The notes beneath the pieces are model-generated. The model saw only the letters and a program-made list of their open reading frames with translations, searched no databases and was not told where the DNA came from. A stretch of DNA of 64,000 nt from an uncultured Pelagibacteraceae bacterium. GTDB taxonomy: Bacteria > Pseudomonadota > Alphaproteobacteria > Pelagibacterales > Pelagibacteraceae. How positions within the stretch are numbered: the stretch's first letter is position 1; each line of letters starts with the position of its first letter. Both the position numbers and the translations under genes were made by a program. The DNA lies in assembly GCA_902541745.1 (NCBI GenBank), contig CACBRW010000002.1, positions 44,223-108,222 of the forward strand, read 5' to 3'. Shown in pieces: positions 35,581 through 44,247 of the stretch.

Positions 35581-36582
35581 ATGGATGTTAAATTAGAAAA
35601 ATGGCACAAATGCCATGTTGATAAAGAAGTTCTTAAAGAGCTTTCTAAGAAATCAGATATAAAAGGACTTCAACATGTTTTGGTTTTTTTTGGGCTATTA
35701 CTGATAACAGGAATTTTTGCATATCAAACCTGGGGTACATGGTGGTCGGTATTTTGGTTTTTAGTTTATGGAAATATTTATTCATTCTCTAATCCATTAT
35801 GGCATGAGACAGGTCACAAAACGGCATTTCAATCAAAATTCTTAAATGAATTTTTTTATTACATCTCTTCTTACATGGCTAATTTTGAACCCACTAGATG
35901 GAGATACACACACTTTATTCATCATGGAAACACTTATTCAACAGAAAATCCATTTGATCATGAAATTGAATATGGAAATGATTTAAAAGAAACACCAAAA
36001 AGATTAATTATAAATATTATTCCATTTTTAGATTTAGTTTTCTTTAAAAAACATATTTCGTTTGAAATCATTCAACATGCCCTAGGTATTAAAACAAAAG
36101 TTATGCAAGATTGCATTCCAGAAAATGCACAACCAAAATCAATTTTTATTTCAAGAATTTATGTTGCTATTTGGTTATCATTTATTTTATGGTCTATACT
36201 CGTTTCTTCTTGGATGCCTTTATTATTTTTTGTGTTACCACAATTTTACGGAAAAACTTTACATAAACTTGTTGCATTCACTCAGCATGCTGGTTTAGCT
36301 AGAAATATAAAAGATCATAGAGTTACATCACGAGAAATGTATTTAAACCCAATACTAAGTTTTTTATATTGGAAAATGGAATATCATTTAACTCATCACA
36401 TGTTTCCAACTGTTCCGTCATATAATCTTGATAAGTTGCACCAACACATAAAAGACCAATTACCAAAGCCAAATGATGGTTTAATTGACGCTTATAAAGA
36501 AATTATTCCTGCGTTAATGAAACAAACAGAAGATACAAGCTATTTTATAAAAAAAGAGCTACCTCAAGCTCAAAATATATAA
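35581..36582 (+). CDS. Membrane fatty-acid desaturase/hydroxylase family protein
   Basis: This 333-residue integral membrane di-iron enzyme has the three histidine boxes of the FA_desaturase superfamily: HETGH (about residue 78), HFIHH (about residue 111) and HLTHH (about residue 270, followed by MFPTVPSYNL). Hydrophobic segments flank these boxes. Such enzymes desaturate or hydroxylate acyl chains, carotenoids or alkyl groups using O2 and reduced ferredoxin. The substrate is not evident. A ferredoxin and a ferredoxin reductase gene follow, which would form its electron supply. It lies next to proteorhodopsin but behind a terminator. Confidence 0.8.
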   Translation: MDVKLEKWHKCHVDKEVLKELSKKSDIKGLQHVLVFFGLLLITGIFAYQTWGTWWSVFWFLVYGNIYSFSNPLWHETGHKTAFQSKFLNEFFYYISSYMANFEPTRWRYTHFIHHGNTYSTENPFDHEIEYGNDLKETPKRLIINIIPFLDLVFFKKHISFEIIQHALGIKTKVMQDCIPENAQPKSIFISRIYVAIWLSFILWSILVSSWMPLLFFVLPQFYGKTLHKLVAFTQHAGLARNIKDHRVTSREMYLNPILSFLYWKMEYHLTHHMFPTVPSYNLDKLHQHIKDQLPKPNDGLIDAYKEIIPALMKQTEDTSYFIKKELPQAQNI

Positions 36583-36643
36583 GAATATATTAAGTATGAT
36601 TTTACTTACTTGTTCAATTTAGATAAGGAACTATATATAATGT
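36583..36643 (+). promoter_or_regulatory. Gap before the ferredoxin gene with a candidate promoter
   Basis: This 61-base gap carries TTGTTC and a downstream TATATAAT-like -10 shortly before ATG 36644. GTTC and GAAC also form a small inverted repeat across the region. It may be an internal promoter for the ferredoxin-reductase-GST genes. Spacing is not ideal, so this is tentative. Confidence 0.3.
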
Positions 36644-36964
36644 ATGGCAAAAATTACTTACCACACGCACGATAACAAAACATACACAATCGATGTTCAA
36701 AAAGGATTAACTGTAATGGAAGGTGCTGTGCAGAATGATATTCCGGGCATTGATGCAGATTGTGGGGGAGGAATGGCTTGTGCTACTTGCCAAGTTTATG
36801 TCAAAGAAGAATGGTTAGATAAGCTTCCAGCAAAAGAGGATGGTGAAGAAGATATGCTTGATATGGCATTTGAACCAAAAAATAATAGCAGGTTGAGTTG
36901 TCAATTAATTGTTTCAGATGAGTTGGACGGATTAGAAGTAAGCATTCCCTCTAAGCAAGGTTAA
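36644..36964 (+). CDS. Adrenodoxin-type [2Fe-2S] ferredoxin
   Basis: This 106-residue ferredoxin has the vertebrate/Pseudomonas adrenodoxin-putidaredoxin pattern. [15 protein letters not shown] supplies the C-x5-C-x2-C cysteines (about residues 40-49), and RLSCQLIV supplies the fourth (about residue 86). An acidic stretch [13 protein letters not shown] typical of partner docking lies between them. It is followed directly by the ferredoxin reductase gene. No P450 or isc genes are nearby, so the likely acceptor is the upstream desaturase (inference). Such ferredoxins can also serve Fe-S assembly. Confidence 0.9.
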   Translation: MAKITYHTHDNKTYTIDVQKGLTVMEGAVQNDIPGIDADCGGGMACATCQVYVKEEWLDKLPAKEDGEEDMLDMAFEPKNNSRLSCQLIVSDELDGLEVSIPSKQG

Positions 36965-37981
36965 ATGAATAAAACAGATGTATTAATTATTGGAGCTGGA
37001 CCCACAGGTTTGTTTTGTGCTCATCAACTTGGAATTATAGGGTTAAGTTGTGAGATAGTTGATAATCTTGATAAAGCAGGAGGCCAATGTATTGAACTTT
37101 ACCCTGATAAACCTATTTATGATATTCCTGCAGTACCTGAATGTACTGGGGAAGAATTAACTAATAATCTTTTACAACAAATTAAACCTTTCAATGTAAA
37201 ATTTCATTTAAATGAAAGAGTAGAACACCTTAAAAAAACTGAAAGTCGATGGCATGTTAAAACGTCAGGTGGAGTTGAATTTGATGTTGCAGCTATCGTT
37301 ATAGCTGGCGGTGTTGGTTCTTTTGAACCAAGGAAGTTTCCAGTTAAGGAGTGTGAAAAATTTGAGGGTAATTCGTTATTTTATTCAATTAAAGATAAAT
37401 CAATTTTTAAAGATAAAACTATTTCAATATTTGGTGGAGGAGACTCTGCTTTAGATTGGGCTATTGAATTATCGAACACATCTAAAGTAAATTTAATTCA
37501 TAGAAGAGATGGTTTTAGTGGTGCTGATTCAAGTGTTCAAAAGGTAAAAGAACTTAATGATCAAGGAAAATTAAATTTATACACAAAATTTCAATTGGAC
37601 TCAGTGATGGGAGACAAAAACATTGAATTAGTCAAAATAAAACATGATGAAGGAGAAATTAAGGAATTTAAATCTGATTATGTATTAGGTTTTTTTGGTT
37701 TAATTATGCAACTTGGTCCTATTTTAGATTGGGGGCTAAATATTGATAAAAAAACTGTTCAGGTAAATACCGAAAATTTTGAAACTAATGTACAAGGAAT
37801 TTTTGCAATAGGTGATATTTGTTCATACCCAGGAAAATTAAAGTTAATTCTTTCAGGATTTCATGAAGGTGCATTGGCAGCAAGAGGCTGTTTTAAATAT
37901 GCAAAACCAGACGAGAAATTAAGATTTGAATTCACAACAACTTCCAAAGCTGCACAAGAAAGACTTGGAATTAAAAAATGA
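36965..37981 (+). CDS. Ferredoxin-NADP reductase, TrxR-like type
   Basis: This 338-residue FAD/NAD(P) oxidoreductase has the FAD fold VLIIGAGPTGLFCAHQLG at the N-terminus, AGGQCIELYPDKPIYDIP, the NADP fold ISIFGGGDSALDWAIEL and GIFAIGDICSYPGKLKLILSGFHEGALAA. It lacks the CxxC redox pair of thioredoxin reductase, which together with KPIYDIP marks the YumC-type ferredoxin reductase. Genome annotations often name it trxB. It abuts the ferredoxin gene and overlaps the GST gene as ATGA. Confidence 0.88.
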   Translation: MNKTDVLIIGAGPTGLFCAHQLGIIGLSCEIVDNLDKAGGQCIELYPDKPIYDIPAVPECTGEELTNNLLQQIKPFNVKFHLNERVEHLKKTESRWHVKTSGGVEFDVAAIVIAGGVGSFEPRKFPVKECEKFEGNSLFYSIKDKSIFKDKTISIFGGGDSALDWAIELSNTSKVNLIHRRDGFSGADSSVQKVKELNDQGKLNLYTKFQLDSVMGDKNIELVKIKHDEGEIKEFKSDYVLGFFGLIMQLGPILDWGLNIDKKTVQVNTENFETNVQGIFAIGDICSYPGKLKLILSGFHEGALAARGCFKYAKPDEKLRFEFTTTSKAAQERLGIKK

Positions 37982-38604
37982 TAGAACTTTTTTCAGCTAA
38001 TACTCCTAATGGATGGAAAATAAGTATAATGCTTGAAGAAATTGGTTGTGAGTACAAAGTTACAAAAGTTGATTTAGGTAAAGATGAACAATTCAAACCA
38101 GAATTTAAAAAACTAAGTCCTTTTGGAAAAATACCCGTGATCATCGATCATGAGAACAATAAAAGCGTCTTCGAGTCTGGTGCAATATTAATGTACTTGG
38201 CAGATAAAAGTGGAAAGCTTTATAATAAAAAAGATAGAATGGTTATCAATCAATGGTTGATGGCTCAAATGGGAACAGTAGGCCCAATGATTGGTCAACA
38301 TCATCAGTTTCATCACTATAATCCTGGTAAAAGTGAGTTTGGTGAGGAGCGATATTTTAAAATTACCAAAAGAATTTATGGAGAACTTGATGCCAGATTA
38401 AAAGAATCTAAGTTTCTTGCAGGTACTGATTATACAATTGCAGATATTGCAACTTGGCCATGGTTGGCAAGACACGAGTGGCATGACATTGGTTTAAAAA
38501 ATTATCAAAATTTATCCAGGTGGTATGTAGAAATAGCAGGCAGAGAAGCTGTAGTTAAAGGTTATGCTTTTATGGATAAAGAAGCCAAAATCCCGAAACT
38601 TTAA
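37978..38604 (+). CDS. Glutathione S-transferase family protein (Nu-class like)
   Basis: This 208-residue protein has an N-terminal thioredoxin fold with ANTPNGWKISIMLEE and FGKIPVIID followed by ESGAILMYLADK. The helical C-terminal domain carries LAGTDYTIADIATWPWL. The T-P-N-G motif fits the Nu-class/YfcG-type disulfide reductases. The ATGA overlap with the ferredoxin reductase makes it part of that operon, so a redox role is likely. The substrate is unknown. Confidence 0.87.
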   Translation: MIELFSANTPNGWKISIMLEEIGCEYKVTKVDLGKDEQFKPEFKKLSPFGKIPVIIDHENNKSVFESGAILMYLADKSGKLYNKKDRMVINQWLMAQMGTVGPMIGQHHQFHHYNPGKSEFGEERYFKITKRIYGELDARLKESKFLAGTDYTIADIATWPWLARHEWHDIGLKNYQNLSRWYVEIAGREAVVKGYAFMDKEAKIPKL

Positions 38605-38607
38605 AAG

Positions 38608-38703
38608 TTATCCAAACAATCTGTACAGAGTACTAAGAATTCCATAACCTGAAAACTCAATAGCAACAATTACAATTATAATTAAGATTAATTTTTTGTT
38701 CAT
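38608..38703 (-). CDS. Tiny membrane peptide (31 aa, not in ORF track)
   Basis: The minus-strand frame runs from ATG at 38703 to TAA at 38608 and encodes 31 residues beginning MNKKLILIIIVIVAIEFSGY. It has a two-lysine start and a single transmembrane helix. Its ATG overlaps the stop of the 38-residue peptide upstream as ATGA, the usual coupling in this genome. Its stop lies 3 bases from the convergent GST stop. Function is unknown. The packing between two genes argues that it is real; the short length argues caution. Confidence 0.5.
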   Translation of the reverse strand: MNKKLILIIIVIVAIEFSGYGILSTLYRLFG

Positions 38704-38816
38704 TTTAAAAATAAATATAACAACAACAGAATCCAGAAGAAAGGATAGTAAAAATAAATATATTTCTTAGCAAAAAGAAAAGATATTGATTTCTGTTTAG
38801 ATGATTTTTTTCTCAT
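38700..38816 (-). CDS. Tiny membrane peptide (38 aa, not in ORF track)
   Basis: The minus-strand frame starts at ATG 38816, only 2 bases after the dksA stop, and ends at TGA 38700. The 38 residues comprise a basic N-terminus (MRKKSSKQKSISF), an aromatic stretch (KKYIYFYYPFF) and a hydrophobic helix WILLLLYLFLK. It overlaps the following 31-residue frame by 4 bases (ATGA). Together with dksA this gives a three-gene transcript. No homologue is recognised. Confidence 0.5.
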   Translation of the reverse strand: MRKKSSKQKSISFLFAKKYIYFYYPFFWILLLLYLFLK

Positions 38817-38818
38817 TA

Positions 38819-39334
38819 CTAATCATCTGCATGAACTTTTTCCTCTTTTTCATGCTTTTCTTGTGCTGCAATAGTGTATTTAGCAACTGGTCTTGCCATT
38901 AATCTTTTTAATCCAATTGGCTCTGCTGTATCCAGACAGTATCCGTAAGTATCTTCTCTAATTCTTCTTAAAGCTTTATCAATTTCTGATATTAATTTAA
39001 TTTGTCTGTTAATTGCTTTCATCTCTACATTGCTATCAATATATGAGTTAGCCTGGTCAACAATATCAGCAGAAATATTATTGTCATCCATCCCACCATT
39101 ATAAAGCGCTTCATTATTTGCTTTGATAAGTTCCTTCTTCCATTCAGTTAGTCTCATTCTGAAAAAGACTTTATGTTTTTCGCACATATATTTTTCAGTA
39201 TCTTTTGGAACATAAGTTTTTGAAATTTTTACAGGACCCTTAGAGGCAACTTTAGTTACAGTTGATTTTGGTTTGCTTACAACTTTAGTTTTTGGTTTTA
39301 ATACTTTTTTCTTTGCTTTAGCAGTCTTTGGCAT
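38819..39334 (-). CDS. dksA: DksA-family RNA polymerase regulator
   Basis: DksA binds in the secondary channel of RNA polymerase and, with ppGpp, mediates stringent control. Residues 1-45 are a Lys/Pro/Val-rich extension (KPKTKVVSKPKSTV). A coiled-coil domain follows with the tip acidic pair in NGGMDDNNISAD, then a globular domain ending GYCLDTAEPIGLKRLMARPVAKY. Only one of the four zinc cysteines remains (GYCLDT, YTIAAQ), as is common in alphaproteobacterial DksA. Two tiny membrane-peptide frames follow on the same strand. Confidence 0.88.
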   Translation of the reverse strand: MPKTAKAKKKVLKPKTKVVSKPKSTVTKVASKGPVKISKTYVPKDTEKYMCEKHKVFFRMRLTEWKKELIKANNEALYNGGMDDNNISADIVDQANSYIDSNVEMKAINRQIKLISEIDKALRRIREDTYGYCLDTAEPIGLKRLMARPVAKYTIAAQEKHEKEEKVHADD

Positions 39335-39412
39335 AGCGTAATTTTAATCGCTCGCAGTATATTCAGCAAATTAGGGGTGTCAAGCAAGCTTAATTGATAT
39401 AAATATTTATAA

Positions 39413-40735
39413 ATGACCATTAATAACAAAAATATTGATAATGTTTTTTATATTTTTGTTACAGCTCATCTAATTTTTTGGACACTGATTCCATCAATTA
39501 CAAATCATAATTTACCACTTGATACAATCGAAGCTTTAGCTTGGGGAAGTAATTTAGATTGGGGATTTAATAAACATCCACCGATGAGTGCTTTTGTTTC
39601 AGAAGTATTTTATCAAATTTTTGGATCAAAAGATTGGGCTTATTATTTATTAAGTCAAATCTTTGTAATTATTTCTTTTTATTATGTTTTTAAATTTTCA
39701 AATGAAATATTTAACAACAAATTATTGGGTTTAATTTCTGTTTTACTAATTGAAGCTATTTACTTTTATAATTTCACCACACCTGAATTTAATGTGAATG
39801 TATGTCAATTACCCTTCTGGTCTTTAACAGTTTATTATTCCTGGAAAATATATAGTGGCAATGAAATAAAGTTTTCAGATTGTTTTTTAGTAGGTCTTTT
39901 TGCAGCTTTTGGTTTTTTATCAAAATATCTATTTATTTATCTATTAGTTTCTATTGATCTTCTATTTATTTATTTAATTTTTTTAAAAAAGGAGAAAAAA
40001 TTTGATTTTAAATATCTTATTTCTATTGAAGTTTTTTTAGTTGTTTTAGTCCCGCATTTTATATGGCTATATAATAATGATTTTATTACTATTACATATG
40101 GATTAGCTAGAACTGGCTTAGAACAATCTAGTTTTATAGATCATATTAAATTTCCAATAATCTTTTTGATAAAACAAATTGGAATATTTGTTCCATTTTC
40201 AATTTTATCTTGGCTTTTGGTTAAAAAAATTAAATTGAATTTAAATTTGAAGGATAAAAAATTACTATTTTTGTTAGCAATTAATATTTTACCCATTGTT
40301 TTAATGTTTTTAACTTCATTAATTACTGGATCAAAAATTAGAACTATGTGGATGACACCATTCTATTTATTTTTTGGCACATTATTTGTTTATCTCTTCC
40401 GAGCGCAAATTAATTTAAAAAAACTAAAACCATTCATGATTGGATTTATATTCTTTTTCTTTTTATCACCGGGACTTTACGCTTATGTTTCAATTTCAAA
40501 TGACGATAAAAGAACTGATTATATGGGTAAAGAAATTGCAGTGAAAACTCAATATGCTTGGGATCAGCAATTCGAGACATCTATTAATGTAGTTTTGGGA
40601 GATGAATGGAATGCTGGAAATTTATCTTATCATTTAAAATCTAGACCTGTTTGGGATGGGTTCGTTGAAAGAGAAAAACTTGATCAATTGAAAGACTATA
40701 TGTGTCTTGATAGTGTCTGTGTAGGTTCAAGATAG
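39413..40735 (+). CDS. GT39-like membrane glycosyltransferase
   Basis: This 440-residue polytopic protein resembles the ArnT/PMT glycosyltransferase family. It has an early loop with acidic and aromatic residues, LDTIEALAWGSNLDWGFNKHPP, and multiple transmembrane helices. A late membrane-proximal motif GSKIRTMWMTPFYLF and a short soluble C-terminus also appear. Such enzymes transfer sugars from polyprenyl phosphate carriers to lipid A or proteins. The adjacent GT2 gene is the kind that makes the carrier-linked sugar, so they likely act as a pair. The acceptor is unknown. Confidence 0.7.
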   Translation: MTINNKNIDNVFYIFVTAHLIFWTLIPSITNHNLPLDTIEALAWGSNLDWGFNKHPPMSAFVSEVFYQIFGSKDWAYYLLSQIFVIISFYYVFKFSNEIFNNKLLGLISVLLIEAIYFYNFTTPEFNVNVCQLPFWSLTVYYSWKIYSGNEIKFSDCFLVGLFAAFGFLSKYLFIYLLVSIDLLFIYLIFLKKEKKFDFKYLISIEVFLVVLVPHFIWLYNNDFITITYGLARTGLEQSSFIDHIKFPIIFLIKQIGIFVPFSILSWLLVKKIKLNLNLKDKKLLFLLAINILPIVLMFLTSLITGSKIRTMWMTPFYLFFGTLFVYLFRAQINLKKLKPFMIGFIFFFFLSPGLYAYVSISNDDKRTDYMGKEIAVKTQYAWDQQFETSINVVLGDEWNAGNLSYHLKSRPVWDGFVEREKLDQLKDYMCLDSVCVGSR

Positions 40736-41605
40736 ATGAAATACGTAGTTTTAATTCCAATTTATAACGACAGAGAGTCTTTAAAAATACTGGTAGAAAA
40801 TATTAACTCTCAAATAAAAGATTTAAATCATGAGATATCTGTAGTTGTTATAAATGATGCATCATCCCAACAAATAATTGATACTTATCCAAATTTAGAA
40901 AGTATTAGCTCATTTGAAATAATAAATATGAAAGAAAATAGAGGTCACGCAAGATGTATTGCTTCCGGTTTGAAATATATATATGAAAAAAAAGATTTTG
41001 ATTTTGTAATCCCTATGGATGGTGATGGAGAAGATAGACCTGATGAAATTAAAAATTTTATTCAACTTTCAGAGCAATCAGGTGAAAAGTCAATTACTGG
41101 CGAAAGAGTTAAGAGATCTGAGGGTTTATTTTTTCAATTATGTTATCAATTTCACAAGTTCTTAACTTTAGCATTTACAGGACAATCAATTAAATTTGGC
41201 AACTTTACTTGTTTATCAAAATCAACTGTAAAGAAACTGTTAGATGAAAAGGCTACCTGGAATAGTTTTTCTGGTTCATTAAAAAAAATAGAAAAAGATT
41301 TAATTTCTATTCCATCCATACGAGGCAAAAGATATTTTGAACCATCTCAAATGAGCTTCTTTAATTTGTTAAAACATTCACTTTCAATAATTAGTGTATT
41401 CAGAAAAACTGTGCTTATTCGGTCAGCTTTATTTATAATTTTTTATATTTTGCTTATTAAAAGCTACGCCTCAGTAATCACTTCATTGCCATTAGTTTTG
41501 TTGTTGATAATGATTTATTCAATTTCTAGTTTAGCTTTGAGAGAAAATATTGAAGAATTTAATAATTGCTTAACAAATGTTCACGATATTGATAAAATTA
41601 AATAA
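40736..41605 (+). CDS. GT2 family glycosyltransferase (polyprenyl-P-sugar synthase-like)
   Basis: This 289-residue protein starts with a GT-A fold: VLIPIYNDRESLKILVENI, VVVINDASS, ENRGHARCIASGLKY and the D-x-D region MDGDGEDRPDEI. The C-terminal part has two hydrophobic segments (SALFIIFYILLIKSY and SLPLVLLLIMIYSI), as in DPM1/ArnC-type enzymes. It abuts the GT39-like gene with no gap. Its likely role is to load a sugar onto undecaprenyl phosphate for the neighbour (inference). Confidence 0.75.
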   Translation: MKYVVLIPIYNDRESLKILVENINSQIKDLNHEISVVVINDASSQQIIDTYPNLESISSFEIINMKENRGHARCIASGLKYIYEKKDFDFVIPMDGDGEDRPDEIKNFIQLSEQSGEKSITGERVKRSEGLFFQLCYQFHKFLTLAFTGQSIKFGNFTCLSKSTVKKLLDEKATWNSFSGSLKKIEKDLISIPSIRGKRYFEPSQMSFFNLLKHSLSIISVFRKTVLIRSALFIIFYILLIKSYASVITSLPLVLLLIMIYSISSLALRENIEEFNNCLTNVHDIDKIK

Positions 41606-41608
41606 AAT

Positions 41609-43045
41609 ATGAAAAACTTTTTTAGAAAAGTCGCATATGGAATTGGACCAAATGAAGATATTCCTTCAGATCCATTAAATTGGGCACTTAATCAAGTCGA
41701 TGAAATTCCGGACTTTTCGTGGAAAGGAAAAATATACTCTGAAAAAGAACTTAGAAAACATTATAGAGATTGGGTTTATGGCGATAGAAAAGTTTTACGA
41801 AAAAAATATAAAGACAATAAAACTCTTTATAAAACACACAAAGATATTTTAAGACACAAGACTGGTCAAAAATTCTGGGAGTCTCTAGAAATATCAATCA
41901 GACATAATGAAGGTATCAATAGTAACCATCCTGTATTAGCTAAACTTTGGATGTTTTGGGGGAATTTTTTTGCAATTAGCGAAAAAGATTTTTTAGCAAA
42001 TTATTCAACAGGTGCTTATCAAAGAGAAATAATTCGACCTAATTTAAATCAAACTTTTGAAAAAATGGTTTATGATGTAACAACTTCTTGGGCCATGATC
42101 CATCATTTAGATAATAGTGAGAGCGCCGGTCCTAAAAGTGTTACAGCAAGTGAAGATTGGAGAAGAAAAAAAAAAGAACCAGCAACTATAAACGAAAATC
42201 ATGCTAGAGAATTATTAGAACTTCATACAGTATCCCCTAAAGCTGGCTATACCCAAGAAGATGTAATTCAATTAGCGTATATTATGACTGGCTGGCAACA
42301 TAGATGGAGTAAAAAAAATCTAGAAACAGGTAATGTCTGGTTTAACTCCGAGTATCATCAAAGAGGTAAAAAAAATGTTTTAGGAAATGAATATAAAAGG
42401 GGCAAAAAAGCATTAGCTGTTGTTGTTAAAGATTTAGTAAATCATCCTAACTGTAGAGACTTTGTTGCAGAAAGACTTTGTAGATTTTTAATCACAGACG
42501 AACCTACAAAAGAGATGAAGCAGCCAATTATTGATGCCTTTAAAAAATCTGACGGATTTATTCCTGAAATTCATAAAGCAGCAATTAAAGTAGCTTTTGA
42601 ATACAATGACAAATATAAAAAATTTCAGACACCTGAAAACTGACTTATTCAAGTTGCTAAAATTGCAGATCTAAATTGGCCACCTTCACCAGAATTAATG
42701 GATAAATATGAACTTGGTCAAAGACCATTTGATTCACAACGAGAACCTGAGTGGCTATTACAAAATATTGGTAATCATCCTTACAGAGCAAAACAACCAA
42801 ACGGTTGGTCAGACCATTCTGCTGATTGGATTTCTCCGGAATTATTAATTAGAAGACTGGTGTATGCAAAAGCAAGTTATAATTTTGCTAAAATGGAAAA
42901 TAATAAAAATTCAGAATATTATGTGAAAATGGTTGAAAATAATTTTGACAACCCAAGCAAAATAATGAAATACTTAAATCAAAAAAATAGATCTGTTGAA
43001 AAACATACTCTACTTTTTAACCATCCGGAGTTTTTAAAAGCATGA
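41609..43045 (+). pseudogene. DUF1800 protein interrupted by an in-frame TGA
   Basis: The track lists two frames, 41609-42643 (344 aa) and 42698-43045 (115 aa). They are in the same frame, separated only by TGA at 42641-42643. Codons 42644-42697 after it are open and read LIQVAKIADLNWPPSPEL. Read through, the gene would be 478 residues plus stop, the normal size for DUF1800. The protein flanking the stop reads TPEN-stop-LIQVAK, and DUF1800 proteins have a large aromatic residue here, so a Trp TGG changed to TGA is likely. Other motifs are NENHARELLELHTVS, TQEDVIQLAYIMTGW, HPNCRDFVAERLCRFL and, after the stop, WISPELLIRRL. The downstream DUF1501 gene is intact and overlaps by 4 bases. It could be a real nonsense mutation, a sequencing error or readthrough. 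Confidence 0.75.
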
Positions 43046-44190
43046 AGATATCAAGAAGAGATTTTTTAAAAACTACAGCTTTAACCTCACTATATTTTGC
43101 TGGTTTTGGAACACCGACCTATGCATCGGGACCAAAGAAAAATTTAGTAATAATTATGCTACGTGGTGGAATGGATGGTTTGTGTGCAATTCCAATAAAA
43201 GGTGATAAAAATTTTGAAAAATTAAGAAGTAAAATTAATCTTGAAAGAACATTAAAATTAACATCAGATTTTGATTTACACCCAGCCTTAAAAACATTCA
43301 AAAGTCTTTGGGATCAAAACTTAAGTGCTGCAGTCCATGCAACAAATATCCCTTATACAGGTAGATCACACTTTGATGGTCAAAATTTAATGGAGTCGGG
43401 TGGTAAAATACCATATCAAGAAAAAACAGGTTGGCTTGGAAGAGGTATGAAAACAGCTGGATTAACAGGGCAAGGATTAGCTTTGGCTCTACCTATGCCT
43501 TTATTGATTAGAGGTGTTCCTATGAATAATAATTATTTTCCTGTAGGTCGTAGTTTACCATATCCATCTACGCTAGAATTAATTCAAAAAGCATACAAAG
43601 ATCATAATGAAAAATTGTTAAGTGAGAATTTAGAAATAATTTTAACAAGAGATTTTAATAATAGATCAAGAGATGACGCTTGGATTTTAGCTTCGAGTGC
43701 TGGTACTGAGCTATCAAAACCTAATGGTCCAAAAGTTGCAGTTTTTGAAGTGGATGGTTTTGATACGCATGCAGCTCAAGGAGCAACAGATGGAGCTCAT
43801 GCAGATTGCCTATCAGATTATGACAATATTGTTAGATCTTTAAAATCTTCAATGTCTGAAGAGGCATTTAATAATACTTTAGTTTTAACACTCACAGAGT
43901 TTGGAAGAACAATTAAGCAGAACAGTAGCAATGGAACAGAGCATGGCTATGGTTCAGCCATTCTAATGGCAGGAGGACTTGTTAAAAAAGCACAAGTTCA
44001 CACGGATTGGCCAGGATTAAAGAAAAAGGAATTATTTGAAGGAAGAGACTTAAATTCTACAATAGACTCCAGAGCGATTTATGCTTCAGCAATGTCTACA
44101 GTTTTTGATGTAGATTTTAAGAAAATTACTAAAGAAGTTTTCTGGGGAGAAAATCTACCAAATTTATCTGATAAACTTTTTAAAGTTTAA
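43042..44190 (+). CDS. DUF1501 family protein, Tat-exported
   Basis: This 382-residue protein opens with a twin-arginine signal SRRDFLKTTALTSLYFAGFG. The alkaline-phosphatase-like fold follows with LVIIMLRGGMDGL, NIPYTGRSHFDGQNLMESGG, EVDGFDTHAAQG, TLTEFGRTIKQN and NGTEHGYGSAILMAGG, the expected metal-site pattern of DUF1501. DUF1501 is commonly paired with DUF1800, as here (4-base overlap). The pair's biochemical role is not established. Export as a folded protein suggests a cofactor or metal. Confidence 0.88.
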   Translation: MKISRRDFLKTTALTSLYFAGFGTPTYASGPKKNLVIIMLRGGMDGLCAIPIKGDKNFEKLRSKINLERTLKLTSDFDLHPALKTFKSLWDQNLSAAVHATNIPYTGRSHFDGQNLMESGGKIPYQEKTGWLGRGMKTAGLTGQGLALALPMPLLIRGVPMNNNYFPVGRSLPYPSTLELIQKAYKDHNEKLLSENLEIILTRDFNNRSRDDAWILASSAGTELSKPNGPKVAVFEVDGFDTHAAQGATDGAHADCLSDYDNIVRSLKSSMSEEAFNNTLVLTLTEFGRTIKQNSSNGTEHGYGSAILMAGGLVKKAQVHTDWPGLKKKELFEGRDLNSTIDSRAIYASAMSTVFDVDFKKITKEVFWGENLPNLSDKLFKV

Positions 44191-44247
44191 TTTAGCTATT
44201 AAAATTGGAAAACTATAAATAGGTTTTTTTTGTGCTAGGATGATGTC
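44191..44247 (+). promoter_or_regulatory. Gap upstream of the urease operon
   Basis: This 57-base gap is the only one before ureD, so the urease promoter should lie here or within the end of the DUF1501 gene. TTGGAA and TATAAA-like elements and a T8 run are visible but poorly spaced. AGGA before ATG 44248 could be the ribosome site. No clear nitrogen-regulator (NtrC) site is recognised. Confidence 0.3.

Noticed and set aside
42641-42643. Reassignment of TGA to Trp as a code change
   Set aside because: TGA is the normal stop of rsmH, murD, ftsW, bamD, uvrD, ureA and others here, so a single internal TGA is better explained by mutation, error or readthrough.
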